Notes: a model not told the origin generated them from the letters alone. A stretch of 64,000 bases of DNA from Acidimicrobiia bacterium (GCA_016871335.1 VFZF01000008.1:1-64000); one strand, 5' to 3'; shown: positions 36,780 to 45,539, counted from the first letter of the stretch. Numbers and translations: made by a program.

Positions 36780-39461
36780 GTGATTACGAAACCGCGTCGT
36801 CGTGTCGTTCTGGCCCTGGCGGCCCTGGTGTGCCTGGCCCCGGCCACGGGGTTGGCCCAGGTGACCTCGCCCCCGGCCCAATCGCAGGCGGCCACGCCGC
36901 CCCAGCCACCGCTGCCCCCGACTGACATCGGCCCGGTACTGCGGGCGCTGGAGCTTCGAATCGTCCCGAACAACGTGTTCGAGGTCGTCCCGTACGAGAC
37001 CTATCAGTACTACATCCGCACCCAGGCCTCGCAGCCCCTGACGCGCGGCACATGGGTGGCGTTTGACGAGGCGACCGAGCGCTCGTTGCTGGCCGATTTT
37101 GACCGCCTCATTGCCACGCCGTTTGTGGACGACCTGCGCATCGAAGTGCTCGACAGCCCGTACCCGAATGGGGTGATGGGCAAACACGTCATCTTCTTCA
37201 TCGAAGAGCGCAAGCGCATCAAGATCGTCGACTACCAGGGCTCCCGGGAAGTGGCGACCGCCGACATCGAAAAGAGGCTCAAGGAACAAAACATTGAGGT
37301 GCGTCTCGACTCGCCGGTTGACGACAGCGTGATTCGGCGCGTCGCGGGCGTGGTGAAGGAGCTGTATGCCGAGAAGGGCTTCCAATACGCGACCGTGACG
37401 CCGACGCAGAAGCCCGCACCCGGTGGGCCCAAGCTGGTGCACCTGACGTTCAACATCGTGCAGGGGCCGAAGGTCAAGATTCGCGATGTGCAGTTCGACG
37501 GCAACACGAATATCAGCGACGGCGACCTGCGCGCGCAGCTCAAGGTCAACAAGCCGCGCGGGTTTCTTGCGTTCATTGGCGGTGGGGGCACCTACCAGGA
37601 AGCCAAGTACGCCGAGGACGCCCAGGCGCTGACGGCCTATTTGCGCGACAAGGGCTACGTCTACGCTGTGGTCGGGCAGCCGCAGCTCGACGTGGTCGAG
37701 GATTCCGACGACGGCAAGACGCGCTGGGTGCGGATGCGGATCCCGGTGGATGAACGTGACCGGTATCGCGTGAGCAAGTTCGAGGTCGCCGGCAACGAGA
37801 CGATTCGCACCGAGGCGTTGCTGCCGTTTTTCAAGAAGGTGAAGGTCGGCGATTACTTCGACTTCACGCCGATCGGCAAGGCGCGCGAGAAGTTGTCTGA
37901 GCTCTACGGGTCGTTCGGGTTCATGGACTTCGAGATGTACCCCGATCTCAAGCCCAACAACATCAACCCGGAGACCGGGGAACCGGTGGCCGACTTCAAG
38001 GGCACTCCGGAAGTCGAGGTGACCATCCGCATCACCGAAGGCACGGCGTTCTTCCTGAACCGCCTGACGTTCCTCGGAAACACCACCACCCGCGATTCGG
38101 TCATCCGCCGCGAAATGCGACTTGTCGAGGGCGGCGTCTTCAACATGGAGTCGCTGAAGTTCAGCGTGCGCCGATTGAACCAGCTCGGCTACTTCAAGCC
38201 GCTTGAGAGCGACGATGCGGTCAAGATCGAGAAGACACCGAACGCCGAAGGCAAGGTCGACGTGCAGCTCCGCTTTGAGGAGCAGAACCGGAACCAGCTG
38301 AGCTTTGGCGCCGGTGTGTCCCAGTTCGAAGGCTTCTTCGGCCAGCTGGGCTTCCAGACGTCGAACTTCATGGGCCGCGGCGAGACGTTGTCCGTGTCGG
38401 CGCAGAAGGGGTCCCGCGCGCGGAACTATCAGCTCGCGTTCAGCGAGCCGTTCCTCTTTGACCGTCCGATTACGGCGGGCATCGACGTCTATTCGCGGCA
38501 GTTCGTGTATCCGTTCCAGTTCACGCAGCAGTCCACCGGCGGCAACCTGCTGTTCGGTTTCCCGGCCGGCAGCTGGTCGCGGTTCTTCATCGGCTACAGC
38601 CTGGAACAGGTTGAAGTGCGCGACGTGAACGAGATCTACCGGCAGCCAGGGGTCATCGACGGCAACCCGCTGCTGCAGGAGTCGCTGCTGCTCAACACGG
38701 GCGGCAAGCGCACGGTCAGCAAGATTTCGCCCAGCCTCAGCTACAACACGGTCAATGAACCGATCTTTCCGACTGACGGCACACGGCTGACCGCCGCGTT
38801 TGACGTCGCCGGCCTGGGTGGCGACACCGAATTCCTGCGAGGACGTCTTGAGGGCATTTTTTATCGCCGGCTGACGACCCGGATGTCGTTTGGTTTCCGC
38901 GCGCAGGGTGAATACGTGCGGCCCTACGGGGATACGACAACGCTCCCGATCTTCGAGAAGCTGGTCCTGGGTGGTGAATACACGATTCGCGGCTTCGACC
39001 TCCGCAGCGTCGGCACGCGTGACGAGCGCTCCGGGCTGGTGCTGGGCGGCAACAAGACGCTGTTGTTCAACGCCGAGTACATGATCAACGTCGGCGGCCC
39101 CGTGCGTCTGGTGTTGTTCTATGACGCGGGTCAGGTGCGCGACATCGGAGAGCAGTTTGCCTGGAAGGAAACCGTGTATCAGCGTGTGCAGCCAACACCG
39201 CCGCTGCTCTCGGATCCCACGCAGTTCATCGAACTGACGCCCGAAGGGCAGACGCCGCCGACCTCGAGACTTGAGCCGATCGGCAAGTCCTATGCGTTCA
39301 AGACGTCGATGGGTGGGGAACTGCGGTTCTTCATGCCGGTGCTGAACGTGCCATTCCGGCTGATCTTTGCCTACAACCCGCAGCGCTCAGGCATCTTCAA
39401 CAACCAGCTCCAGCGGCAGCCCAAGTTCACGTTCCGCTTCGCGGTTGGCACCACGTTCTAA
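36780..39461 (+). CDS. bamA: outer membrane protein assembly factor BamA
   Basis: About 893 residues: signal peptide (ITKPRRRVVLALAALVCLAP, cleaved near GLAQ), a Pro/Gln-rich stretch, several POTRA domains (about 55-480), and a 16-strand barrel (about 490-893). Barrel signs: FMGRGETLSVSAQKGSRARNYQ, SEPFLFDRPITAG, and GGEYTIRGFDLRS (the RGF motif of the Omp85 L6 loop), ending in Phe. It inserts barrel proteins into the outer membrane. Start is GTG at 36780 or TTG at 36762; neither has a strong ribosome site. skp follows downstream after one minus-strand gene. Confidence 0.93.
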   Translation: MITKPRRRVVLALAALVCLAPATGLAQVTSPPAQSQAATPPQPPLPPTDIGPVLRALELRIVPNNVFEVVPYETYQYYIRTQASQPLTRGTWVAFDEATERSLLADFDRLIATPFVDDLRIEVLDSPYPNGVMGKHVIFFIEERKRIKIVDYQGSREVATADIEKRLKEQNIEVRLDSPVDDSVIRRVAGVVKELYAEKGFQYATVTPTQKPAPGGPKLVHLTFNIVQGPKVKIRDVQFDGNTNISDGDLRAQLKVNKPRGFLAFIGGGGTYQEAKYAEDAQALTAYLRDKGYVYAVVGQPQLDVVEDSDDGKTRWVRMRIPVDERDRYRVSKFEVAGNETIRTEALLPFFKKVKVGDYFDFTPIGKAREKLSELYGSFGFMDFEMYPDLKPNNINPETGEPVADFKGTPEVEVTIRITEGTAFFLNRLTFLGNTTTRDSVIRREMRLVEGGVFNMESLKFSVRRLNQLGYFKPLESDDAVKIEKTPNAEGKVDVQLRFEEQNRNQLSFGAGVSQFEGFFGQLGFQTSNFMGRGETLSVSAQKGSRARNYQLAFSEPFLFDRPITAGIDVYSRQFVYPFQFTQQSTGGNLLFGFPAGSWSRFFIGYSLEQVEVRDVNEIYRQPGVIDGNPLLQESLLLNTGGKRTVSKISPSLSYNTVNEPIFPTDGTRLTAAFDVAGLGGDTEFLRGRLEGIFYRRLTTRMSFGFRAQGEYVRPYGDTTTLPIFEKLVLGGEYTIRGFDLRSVGTRDERSGLVLGGNKTLLFNAEYMINVGGPVRLVLFYDAGQVRDIGEQFAWKETVYQRVQPTPPLLSDPTQFIELTPEGQTPPTSRLEPIGKSYAFKTSMGGELRFFMPVLNVPFRLIFAYNPQRSGIFNNQLQRQPKFTFRFAVGTTF

Positions 39462-39483
39462 GCTGTCGAATCACACCGAGGCA

Positions 39484-39529
39484 TGGAGGACTGAGAGATT
39501 CTCTTTCAAAGAGAGCTTCCAGCCCTCCA
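39484..39529. terminator. possible bidirectional hairpin between convergent genes
   Basis: TGGAGG (39484-39489) pairs with CCTCCA (39524-39529), with an inner CTCT/AGAG stem. It sits between bamA and the convergent lipoprotein gene. No T-tract, so the role is uncertain. Confidence 0.4.
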
Positions 39530-39561
39530 AGGCTCGCTGTGAGTCCCGCTCCCGCGGGGCG

Positions 39562-40008
39562 TTACGGGTGCGTGACCGTGATGGTGAACGTGATGGTGGA
39601 GGCGAGCCGGCCGACGTCGTGGATGCGCAGGCACAGGGTGCCGGCGCTTCCTGCGGACCCGGTCATGCTCGAGAATTCGCGGGCATCGTCGTTGGAAATG
39701 ACGGCGGCGCACTGCACGCCATTCCAGGTGCCCATGGTCAGGCCGACCGCGACGGTGTTGTCGGGGCCGATGGCGGTGATTTGGGCGGTGGCTGAACCGG
39801 CCGCGCTGACCGCAAACGGGAAGGTCACCGCGCCATTGCGGGTGAGGTTGCCGGAGTAGGTTTCGGTGACGTTTTCGACCACCGGGGCTTCGACCACCGG
39901 GGCCGTCGGGCCCGGGTCGTCACAGGCAACGGCGCCGGCCGCCAGGGTCACGGCCACGGCCGTTCGGAGCAGTTTTCGGGCGCGTAGCGAAGAGGAAAAA
40001 AGACGCAT
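39562..40008 (-). CDS. putative secreted lipoprotein
   Basis: 148 residues from the ATG at 40008. Positively charged start (MRLFSSSLRARKLLRTAVAV), hydrophobic core and a cysteine at about 33 in AAGAVACDDPGP, a loose lipobox. The mature part is Thr/Ala/Gly-rich with a beta-sandwich look (ETYSGNLTRNGAVTFPFAV, then TITFTITVTH), like pre-peptidase C-terminal-type domains. Function unknown. It is convergent with bamA and divergent from skp. Confidence 0.65.
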   Translation of the reverse strand: MRLFSSSLRARKLLRTAVAVTLAAGAVACDDPGPTAPVVEAPVVENVTETYSGNLTRNGAVTFPFAVSAAGSATAQITAIGPDNTVAVGLTMGTWNGVQCAAVISNDDAREFSSMTGSAGSAGTLCLRIHDVGRLASTITFTITVTHP

Positions 40009-40075
40009 GCCCCCCAAGTGTAGCCTAGCCTCCGCAAGGGGTTCTACGTTATCGTTGGTTGTTGAAAGGTTAAGG

Positions 40076-40081
40076 TACAGT
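40076..40081 (+). promoter_or_regulatory. candidate -10 box of skp, leaderless arrangement
   Basis: TACAGT ends exactly six bases before the ATG at 40088, and no ribosome-binding site is visible. Confidence 0.35.
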
Positions 40082-40087
40082 CCACTC

Positions 40088-40690
40088 ATGCATAGACAGA
40101 CGATCACCATGGCCCTGGCGGCCGTCCTCGTAGCCGGAAATGCGCTTGCGCAGGCCACGCCGCCGACCACCCAGAACCCGCCCGCCGCGCCGGCGCCCGC
40201 CGCTCCCGCGCCGCAGGTGCCGTTCCCGGCTGACTCCAAGATCGCGTTCGTGGACCTGCAGACCGTGGTCTCCGCGTCCGCCCTTGGTCGCGCCGGCTCC
40301 GCCCAGCTTGAGGCGTTGTCGAAGCGCTGGGAGACGGAACTGACCGGCCTGCAGACGAAACTGAAGGACGCGCAGTCCCGGCAGCAGACCCAGTCGCAGC
40401 TGCTCAGCGAGCAGGCCCTGGCCCAGTTGGCCAAGGACATCGACCGCCTGACGCGTGAACTGCAGTTCAAGCAGCAGGAAGCGCAGTCGGACATCCAGGC
40501 GATGCAGGCGGACCTGCTCGGCGACTTCGAGAAGAAGGTTGTGCCGATCATGGAAGCGATGGCCAAGGAGAAGGGGCTTTACGCGCTGTTCAACGTGGCG
40601 GACAGCGGTGCGGTCTACTTCAACCCCGGCCTGAACCTCTCGCCGGAACTCGTCAAGCGCGTCGACGCGCAGTTCCCCGAGAAGAAGTAG
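40088..40690 (+). CDS. skp: periplasmic chaperone Skp/OmpH-like
   Basis: 200 residues. Signal peptide (MHRQTITMALAAVLVAGNAL, cleaved near AQAT), a Pro/Ala-rich spacer, then KIAFVDLQTVVSASALGRAG, which matches the OmpH start. A long heptad-rich helical hairpin (about 85-165) and a short beta return (ALFNVADSGAVYFNPGLNLS) follow. Skp shields unfolded barrel proteins in the periplasm on their way to BamA, encoded 0.6 kb upstream. lpxA follows, the order seen in many Gram-negatives. Confidence 0.88.
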   Translation: MHRQTITMALAAVLVAGNALAQATPPTTQNPPAAPAPAAPAPQVPFPADSKIAFVDLQTVVSASALGRAGSAQLEALSKRWETELTGLQTKLKDAQSRQQTQSQLLSEQALAQLAKDIDRLTRELQFKQQEAQSDIQAMQADLLGDFEKKVVPIMEAMAKEKGLYALFNVADSGAVYFNPGLNLSPELVKRVDAQFPEKK

Positions 40691-40735
40691 CTGACGGTGG
40701 GGGCGCGGTCTGGCCGCGCTCCCGCCGCTCTCTGC

Positions 40736-40795
40736 ACGGGGCACCCAGCACATGGGCACCGGCACCGAGCACTCTGCACCCAGCCCCGAGCACCA
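40736..40795. repeat. GCACCCAGCAC-type repeat cluster, second copy
   Basis: Units CACCCAGCAC, CACCGAGCAC and GCACC like those at 26752-26824. It fills the space up to the FabZ-LpxA start and leaves no ribosome-binding site there. Confidence 0.7.
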
Positions 40796-40799
40796 ATCG

Positions 40800-42056
40800 A
40801 TGAACGTATCCGCTCAACTCGACCGCCTGTCCCAGCGGTATCCATCGCTCCTCGTGGATGGCGTGATCAGCCACGACCGGGGCACTCGTGTCGTCGCGGT
40901 CAAAAACGTCACCGTCAACGAAGAATTTTTTCAGGGCCACTTTCCAGGCACACCCCTGATGCCAGGCGTCCTGATGATCGAGGCGCTGGCCCAGGTCGCG
41001 ACGCTGCTGCTGCTCGGCACGGACGGGACGCCCGACGATGCCCGCATTGCGCTGCGCGGCGTGGATGAAGCCAAGTTCCGCCGGCAGGTGGTGCCTGGTG
41101 ACCGTCTCGAACTCGACGTCACGCTGGCGGCCCGCCGCGGCCCTGTCGCGCGGGTGACCGCCGTCGCGTCGTCGGAAGGGCAGGTCGTCGCCGAGGCGGA
41201 TCTCGTGCTCGTCGTGCGGACCGGTGTCCGGCAGAACGAGCCGACGATTCACCCGACGGCCGTTGTGCATCCGGGCGCCGTGATCGGGTCGGGCACGGTC
41301 ATCGGGCCGTACGTCACCATCGGCGCGCGCGTGGCCATCGGACGCAACTGCAGGGTCGGCGCCTCTTCGGTGATCGATGGGTGCACCGAGATCGGTGACG
41401 GCACCAAGATTTATCCCTTCGCCTCGATCGGTCTGGCTCCGCAGGATCTGAAGTTCAAGGGCGAGCCCACCCGGTTGGTCATCGGGCGCAACAACGTGTT
41501 CCGCGAGTTCGTGACGGTCCACCGTGGCACCGAAGGCGGCGGCGGCGTCACGACGATCGGCGACCACAACCTGTTCATGGCGTATGCGCATGTGGCGCAC
41601 GACTGCCATGTGGGCAACCACACGATCTTCGGCAATGGCGCGACGCTGGGCGGACACGTGACGGTGGACGACTGGGTCACGATTTCCGCGTTCTCCGGTG
41701 TGCACCAGTTCTGCCGGCTCGGCAAGTACGCGTTCATCGGCGGCTACACGGTCGTCACCCGGAACGCACTGCCGTACGCCAAGACGGTCGGCAACCGCGC
41801 ACGCATCTACGGGCTCAACAGCATCGGTCTGGAACGTCGCGGGTTCTCGCGCGAGCTGATCGGCAAGTTGCGCAAGGCCTATCGCCACCTGATTCACCAC
41901 AACACGAGCCACGCGATTGCCCTCATCGAGGCCGATCCCACGCTGGCGGTGCCGGAAGTGGCGTATCTCGTCGAGTTCATCCACAGTGCCGGCGCGCGGG
42001 GCGTCATCCTGCGGCGACCATCCCGCCGGCCCGGCGATGAGGCGGACGGGGAGTAA
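40800..42056 (+). CDS. FabZ-LpxA fusion: hydroxyacyl-ACP dehydratase and UDP-GlcNAc acyltransferase
   Basis: 418 residues. The N-terminal hot-dog domain (about 1-142) has GHFPGTPLMPGVLMIEALAQ with catalytic His47 and Glu61. From about 148 on, repeated hexapeptides (VVHPGAVIG, VIGPYVTIG, GRNCRVGASS and so on) make a left-handed beta-helix of LpxA, with the histidine region AYAHVAHDCHVG (about 261-272) and a C-terminal helical end. FabZ and LpxA compete for the same 3-hydroxyacyl-ACP, so joining them is chemically sensible. The ATG at 40800 was chosen because earlier frame is translated repeat. Confidence 0.9.
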   Translation: MNVSAQLDRLSQRYPSLLVDGVISHDRGTRVVAVKNVTVNEEFFQGHFPGTPLMPGVLMIEALAQVATLLLLGTDGTPDDARIALRGVDEAKFRRQVVPGDRLELDVTLAARRGPVARVTAVASSEGQVVAEADLVLVVRTGVRQNEPTIHPTAVVHPGAVIGSGTVIGPYVTIGARVAIGRNCRVGASSVIDGCTEIGDGTKIYPFASIGLAPQDLKFKGEPTRLVIGRNNVFREFVTVHRGTEGGGGVTTIGDHNLFMAYAHVAHDCHVGNHTIFGNGATLGGHVTVDDWVTISAFSGVHQFCRLGKYAFIGGYTVVTRNALPYAKTVGNRARIYGLNSIGLERRGFSRELIGKLRKAYRHLIHHNTSHAIALIEADPTLAVPEVAYLVEFIHSAGARGVILRRPSRRPGDEADGE

Positions 42057-42059
42057 GAT
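42054..42059 (+). promoter_or_regulatory. candidate -10 box of lpxI, leaderless arrangement
   Basis: TAAGAT, whose TAA is also the stop codon of the FabZ-LpxA gene, ends six bases before the lpxI ATG. Confidence 0.3.
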
Positions 42060-42065
42060 CCCCCG

Positions 42066-42884
42066 ATGCCGCTCGGTCTGATCGCCGGCAACGGCACCTT
42101 CCCGTTCCTGATTCTGCGCGCGGCCCGTCAACTGGGCCACGATGTGGTCGTGGTCGCCATTGAAGGCGAAGCCTTTCCTGAACTCGAGACACTCGCCCGG
42201 GACCTTGGGCATCCGTCCTTCACCTGGAACCCGCTCGGCCAGCTCGGCAAGTGCATCAAGATTCTCACGGGGGCGGGCGTCTCGCGCGCCATCATGGCCG
42301 GGCAGGTCAAACACGTGAAGGTGTTCGGCGGCGTGATTCCGGACCTGACGCTGCTGTCTGTGCTCACCAAGCTCAAGGCCAAGAACACCGACGCGTTGAT
42401 CGCGGCCGTCGCCGGCGTGCTGCAGGACCATGGCATCACATTGATGGATTCCACCGAACTGCTGGCCGACCTGTTGGCCAAGCCGGGCATGTTGACCACC
42501 GCGACCCCCACGCCGGAGATGCTGGCCGACTTTGCCTTCGGCTACCAGGTAGCCGATGTGGTGGCCGGCCTCGACATCGGCCAGACCATTGTCGTCAAGG
42601 ACAAGGCGGTGGTGGCCGTCGAGGCGATGGAGGGCACGGACGTCACGATCGAGCGGGCCGGGGCCCTTGCCGGTCGCGGCACGCGCGTCGTGAAGGTGGC
42701 GAAGCCGTCGCAGGACATGCGGTTTGATGTGCCCGTAGTTGGCATCGCCACCATTCAGCAGATGGTGGCTGCAGGCGCGGACGCGTTGTCGGTGGATGCA
42801 GGCAAGACGTTGATGATTGATGGGCCGGCGGTGATCGACGCGGCCAATGCGGCGGGTCTCGTCGTGGTGGGGAGAGTGCGATGA
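42066..42884 (+). CDS. lpxI: UDP-2,3-diacylglucosamine pyrophosphatase LpxI
   Basis: 272 residues. Hydrolyses UDP-2,3-diacylglucosamine to lipid X in lipid A synthesis, replacing LpxH in many phyla. Seen: LGLIAGNGTFPFLILRAAR at the N-terminus, LGQLGKCIKILTGAGVSRAIMAG, and the C-terminal catalytic region TVVKDKAVVAVEAMEGTD-like (here TIVVKDKAVVAVEAMEGTD) and PVVGIATIQQMVAAGADAL. Its position after lpxA and before an oxidoreductase supports the call. Confidence 0.93.
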   Translation: MPLGLIAGNGTFPFLILRAARQLGHDVVVVAIEGEAFPELETLARDLGHPSFTWNPLGQLGKCIKILTGAGVSRAIMAGQVKHVKVFGGVIPDLTLLSVLTKLKAKNTDALIAAVAGVLQDHGITLMDSTELLADLLAKPGMLTTATPTPEMLADFAFGYQVADVVAGLDIGQTIVVKDKAVVAVEAMEGTDVTIERAGALAGRGTRVVKVAKPSQDMRFDVPVVGIATIQQMVAAGADALSVDAGKTLMIDGPAVIDAANAAGLVVVGRVR

Positions 42885-43834
42885 GCGACGTGCGTGTCGG
42901 TGTGGTCGGTGTCGGGCATCTGGGCCGGCATCACGCACGTCTGCTGGCCGGGGCGTCTGGCGCTCGCCTGGTGGCCGTCTCGGACCTGTCGGAGGAACGC
43001 GCACAGGCCGCCGCCTCAACCACGGGCGCAACGGCGTTCACCGACTATCGGAAGTTGATCGGACAGGTTGATGCGGTAAGCATCGCCGTGCCGACCGTGG
43101 ATCACGTCACCGTCGCCCGCGAATTCCTCGAGGCGGGCGTGCACGTCCTTGTCGAGAAGCCGATGACGACAACGCTGGCGGAAGCGGAGACGTTGATCGC
43201 GCTGGCGGAACGTGTGGGGCGCGTGCTCGCGGTTGGGCACACCGAACGATTCAACCCCGCCGTAGCCGCGGCCATTCCTCTTGTCACCCATCCACGTTTT
43301 ATCGAGGTGCACCGGCTGAGTGGATTCCCGGAGCGCAGCCTCGATATCGACGTGGTGTTCGACGTGATGATCCACGACCTCGACATCATTCTGGCGATCG
43401 ACCCGTCGGAGGTGGTGAGTGTGGAAGCCGTCGGCGTGCCCGTGTTGTCGCCGAAGGTGGATATCGCGAACGCGCGCCTCAAGTTGGCCTCAGGCTGCAC
43501 GGTGAATCTGACCGCGAGCCGCATCAGCCGCGACAAGGTGCGCAAGGTTCGGTTCTTTCAGCCGCACATGTACGTCTCTGTGGACTACGGCGATCAGGAA
43601 CTCGATGTGTGGCGCATCGTGCCACAGCCCGAAGGGCGTCCGAAGATCGAGGGCGGCCCTGTGCCGGTCGAGAAGGGGGAACCACTCGGCCGCGAACTGC
43701 AGGATTTTGTCGATGCCGTTCGCACCGGCCGCGCGCCGCGCGTCACCGGCCGCGACGGCCGTCGCGCGCTTGAGCTCGCGACGCGCGTGGCCACGGCGAT
43801 TGAGGAGAATGAAAATGGAGCACCACAGTCATGA
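42881..43834 (+). CDS. Gfo/Idh/MocA-family oxidoreductase
   Basis: 317 residues. NAD(P)-binding Rossmann start VGVVGVGHLGRHHARLL, the family's EKP motif in HVLVEKPMTTTLAEAE, GHTERFNPAV, and FDVMIHDLDIIL with the catalytic His/Asp. It overlaps lpxI by 4 bp (ATGA). Beside lipid A genes, a GnnA-like role (oxidising UDP-GlcNAc for a 3-amino lipid A) is conceivable, but no GnnB aminotransferase is present, so this is only a suggestion. Confidence 0.85.
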   Translation: MSDVRVGVVGVGHLGRHHARLLAGASGARLVAVSDLSEERAQAAASTTGATAFTDYRKLIGQVDAVSIAVPTVDHVTVAREFLEAGVHVLVEKPMTTTLAEAETLIALAERVGRVLAVGHTERFNPAVAAAIPLVTHPRFIEVHRLSGFPERSLDIDVVFDVMIHDLDIILAIDPSEVVSVEAVGVPVLSPKVDIANARLKLASGCTVNLTASRISRDKVRKVRFFQPHMYVSVDYGDQELDVWRIVPQPEGRPKIEGGPVPVEKGEPLGRELQDFVDAVRTGRAPRVTGRDGRRALELATRVATAIEENENGAPQS

Positions 43835-44706
43835 ACGATCTTGAACCCAAAGCCGCCGCTCGTGAAGCTCTGACCCACGCCGAGGCACAACGGGTGCTCG
43901 GGTGTCCCGACCTTGTCAGTGTGGGCGTGCTTGCCGAGATGGCGAGGAAGGCGCACCACGGGGAGCGCGTGACGTACGGTCAGGTGCTGACGGTGACCGA
44001 GGGGGTGCCGACCGCCCTTGAGGCCGCACGTGAAGTGCGGCTGGAGGGCCGGCCCGCATCATTTGAGGCGGCAGCCGCGTGGACCCGTGCAGTGGTGGCC
44101 GTCGCCGGCGACGTGCCGGTGACAGGATTTTCCGTCGCCGACCTGCTCGATCTCGCCGGAGGCGATCATCTGGCTCTCGCGGAGGGCGCCGCAGTGCTGA
44201 AGGCGGCTGGTCTCACGGCGGTGGCGTCGCTGCCGATCGATCGCGTGGACGACCCCGCCGAGCTGGTCCGCGCGATCGAACACGGCGGCCTGCACGTCTG
44301 GCGCGTCGTCATCGAACAGGCGCCGGCGCTGGAGACGCGGCTTGCGCTCATCGAACGCGTGACGGCGTTGCAGCAGGAAGTGGGCACCGTCAAGACGTTT
44401 GCGCCGCTGCCCATCATCGATCAGGTGGACACGCCGTCCACGGGGTATGACGATGTGCGGACGATTGCGGTGGCGCGATTGGTCTGTGTGAATGTGCCGT
44501 CGATTCAGGTGGATTGGGCGTTGTACGGTCCGAAGCTGGCGCAGGTGGCGATCGCGTACGGCGCCGATGACCTCGACAATGTGCCGGCCGTCGACACGCT
44601 GGTGCTTGGGACCCGGCGGAGTCCGCGCCAGGACATTGAGCGCCAGATCACCGCGGCCTTTGCGACCCCCGCAGCGCGGGATGCCCGGTTCGAGCTGGTG
44701 CGGTGA
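43831..44706 (+). CDS. MqnE/MqnC-like protein without the radical-SAM cysteines
   Basis: 291 residues. The C-terminal part (VGTVKTFAPLPIIDQVDTPS, then GYDDVRTIAVARLVCVNVPSIQ, VDWALYGPKLAQVAIAYGAD, DLDN, about 184-250) closely follows aminofutalosine synthase MqnE. The start (LGCPDLVSVGVLAEMARKAHHGERVTYG, about 23-50) matches the region just before the cluster motif. Where MqnE has NRHINYTNVC plus CX3CX2C, this protein reads QVLTVTEGVPTAL. Only Cys25 and Cys219 exist. It cannot bind the usual 4Fe-4S cluster. The gene is intact, overlaps its neighbours by 4 bp at both ends and leads the menaquinone genes. Confidence 0.75.
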   Translation: MNDLEPKAAAREALTHAEAQRVLGCPDLVSVGVLAEMARKAHHGERVTYGQVLTVTEGVPTALEAAREVRLEGRPASFEAAAAWTRAVVAVAGDVPVTGFSVADLLDLAGGDHLALAEGAAVLKAAGLTAVASLPIDRVDDPAELVRAIEHGGLHVWRVVIEQAPALETRLALIERVTALQQEVGTVKTFAPLPIIDQVDTPSTGYDDVRTIAVARLVCVNVPSIQVDWALYGPKLAQVAIAYGADDLDNVPAVDTLVLGTRRSPRQDIERQITAAFATPAARDARFELVR

Positions 44707-45539
44707 CGACCCGGCGCGTCAGGCTCGGATCGGTGAATTACCTGAACGCCCGGCCGCTTGTTGCCGGATTGGGAGGGGCGTCCGATCCGCACTTCTCCGT
44801 GCGGTTCGATCCGCCGTCCCACTGCGCGACACTGCTGGAGGCGGGGGAGATCGATCTCGGGCTGATTCCCACCATCGCGTACCACGATCGGCCGACGGAC
44901 CTGGTGGTTCCCGGCGTCTCGATTGCGTCCGAGGGCCCCGTGGCGTCGGTGGCGATCTTCACGACACGTCCGATGCGTGAGGTGCAGTCGATCGCGCTCG
45001 ACACAAGTTCCCGCACGTCCGTGGCTCTGACGCGCATCATGTGCCGGCGTCGTTTCGGCATCACGCCCGCGTTTGCGCGGCAGGCACCGGACCTGTCGGC
45101 GATGTTGCTCGCGCACGACGCCGCGCTGGTGATTGGGGACCCGGCCTTGTTTGCCGACCTGCCTTCGGTGGAAGCCGCGATTGATGGAGCCGTTGAGAAG
45201 ATCGATCTCGGTGCGTTGTGGAGCGAGATGACCGGGCTTCCGTTTGTCTGGGCGTTCTGGGCCGGCCGGCCCGACGCGGCCACACCCGAAGCCGTGCAGC
45301 GTCTTCAGGCGACGCGTGACGCGGGGGTTGCCACTTCGGACACACACGCCGATGCCTACGTCGCGCACACCCCCGCGTGGCAGCCGTTGGCCCGCACGTA
45401 TCTGCGGCACAACATCCAGTTCGGGTTGACGGCCCGCATGCTTGAGGGCCTCGCCACATACTTCCGTGAGGCTGCGGCCGTTGGCGTGGTGGAGGCACCC
45501 GCCACCCCGGCGTTTTTTGCGACGGAGTCCGGATCGTGA
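44703..45539 (+). CDS. mqnA: chorismate dehydratase MqnA
   Basis: 278 residues. First step of the futalosine pathway: chorismate to 3-enolpyruvyl-benzoate. Seen: RLGSVNYLNARPLVAGL at the N-terminus, LLEAGEIDLGLIPTIAY, and a periplasmic-binding-protein-like fold with LDTSSRTSVALTRIMC and GDPALF. FVWAFWAGRPDA is also typical. GTG start overlaps the preceding stop by 4 bp; it is followed by an MFS transporter with the same kind of overlap. Confidence 0.93.
   Translation: MTTRRVRLGSVNYLNARPLVAGLGGASDPHFSVRFDPPSHCATLLEAGEIDLGLIPTIAYHDRPTDLVVPGVSIASEGPVASVAIFTTRPMREVQSIALDTSSRTSVALTRIMCRRRFGITPAFARQAPDLSAMLLAHDAALVIGDPALFADLPSVEAAIDGAVEKIDLGALWSEMTGLPFVWAFWAGRPDAATPEAVQRLQATRDAGVATSDTHADAYVAHTPAWQPLARTYLRHNIQFGLTARMLEGLATYFREAAAVGVVEAPATPAFFATESGS

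Noticed and set aside
40653-43031. 792-codon minus-strand frame opposite fabZ-lpxA and lpxI
   Set aside because: Very long but purely antisense to three genes with intact motifs; a by-product of GC-biased third positions.
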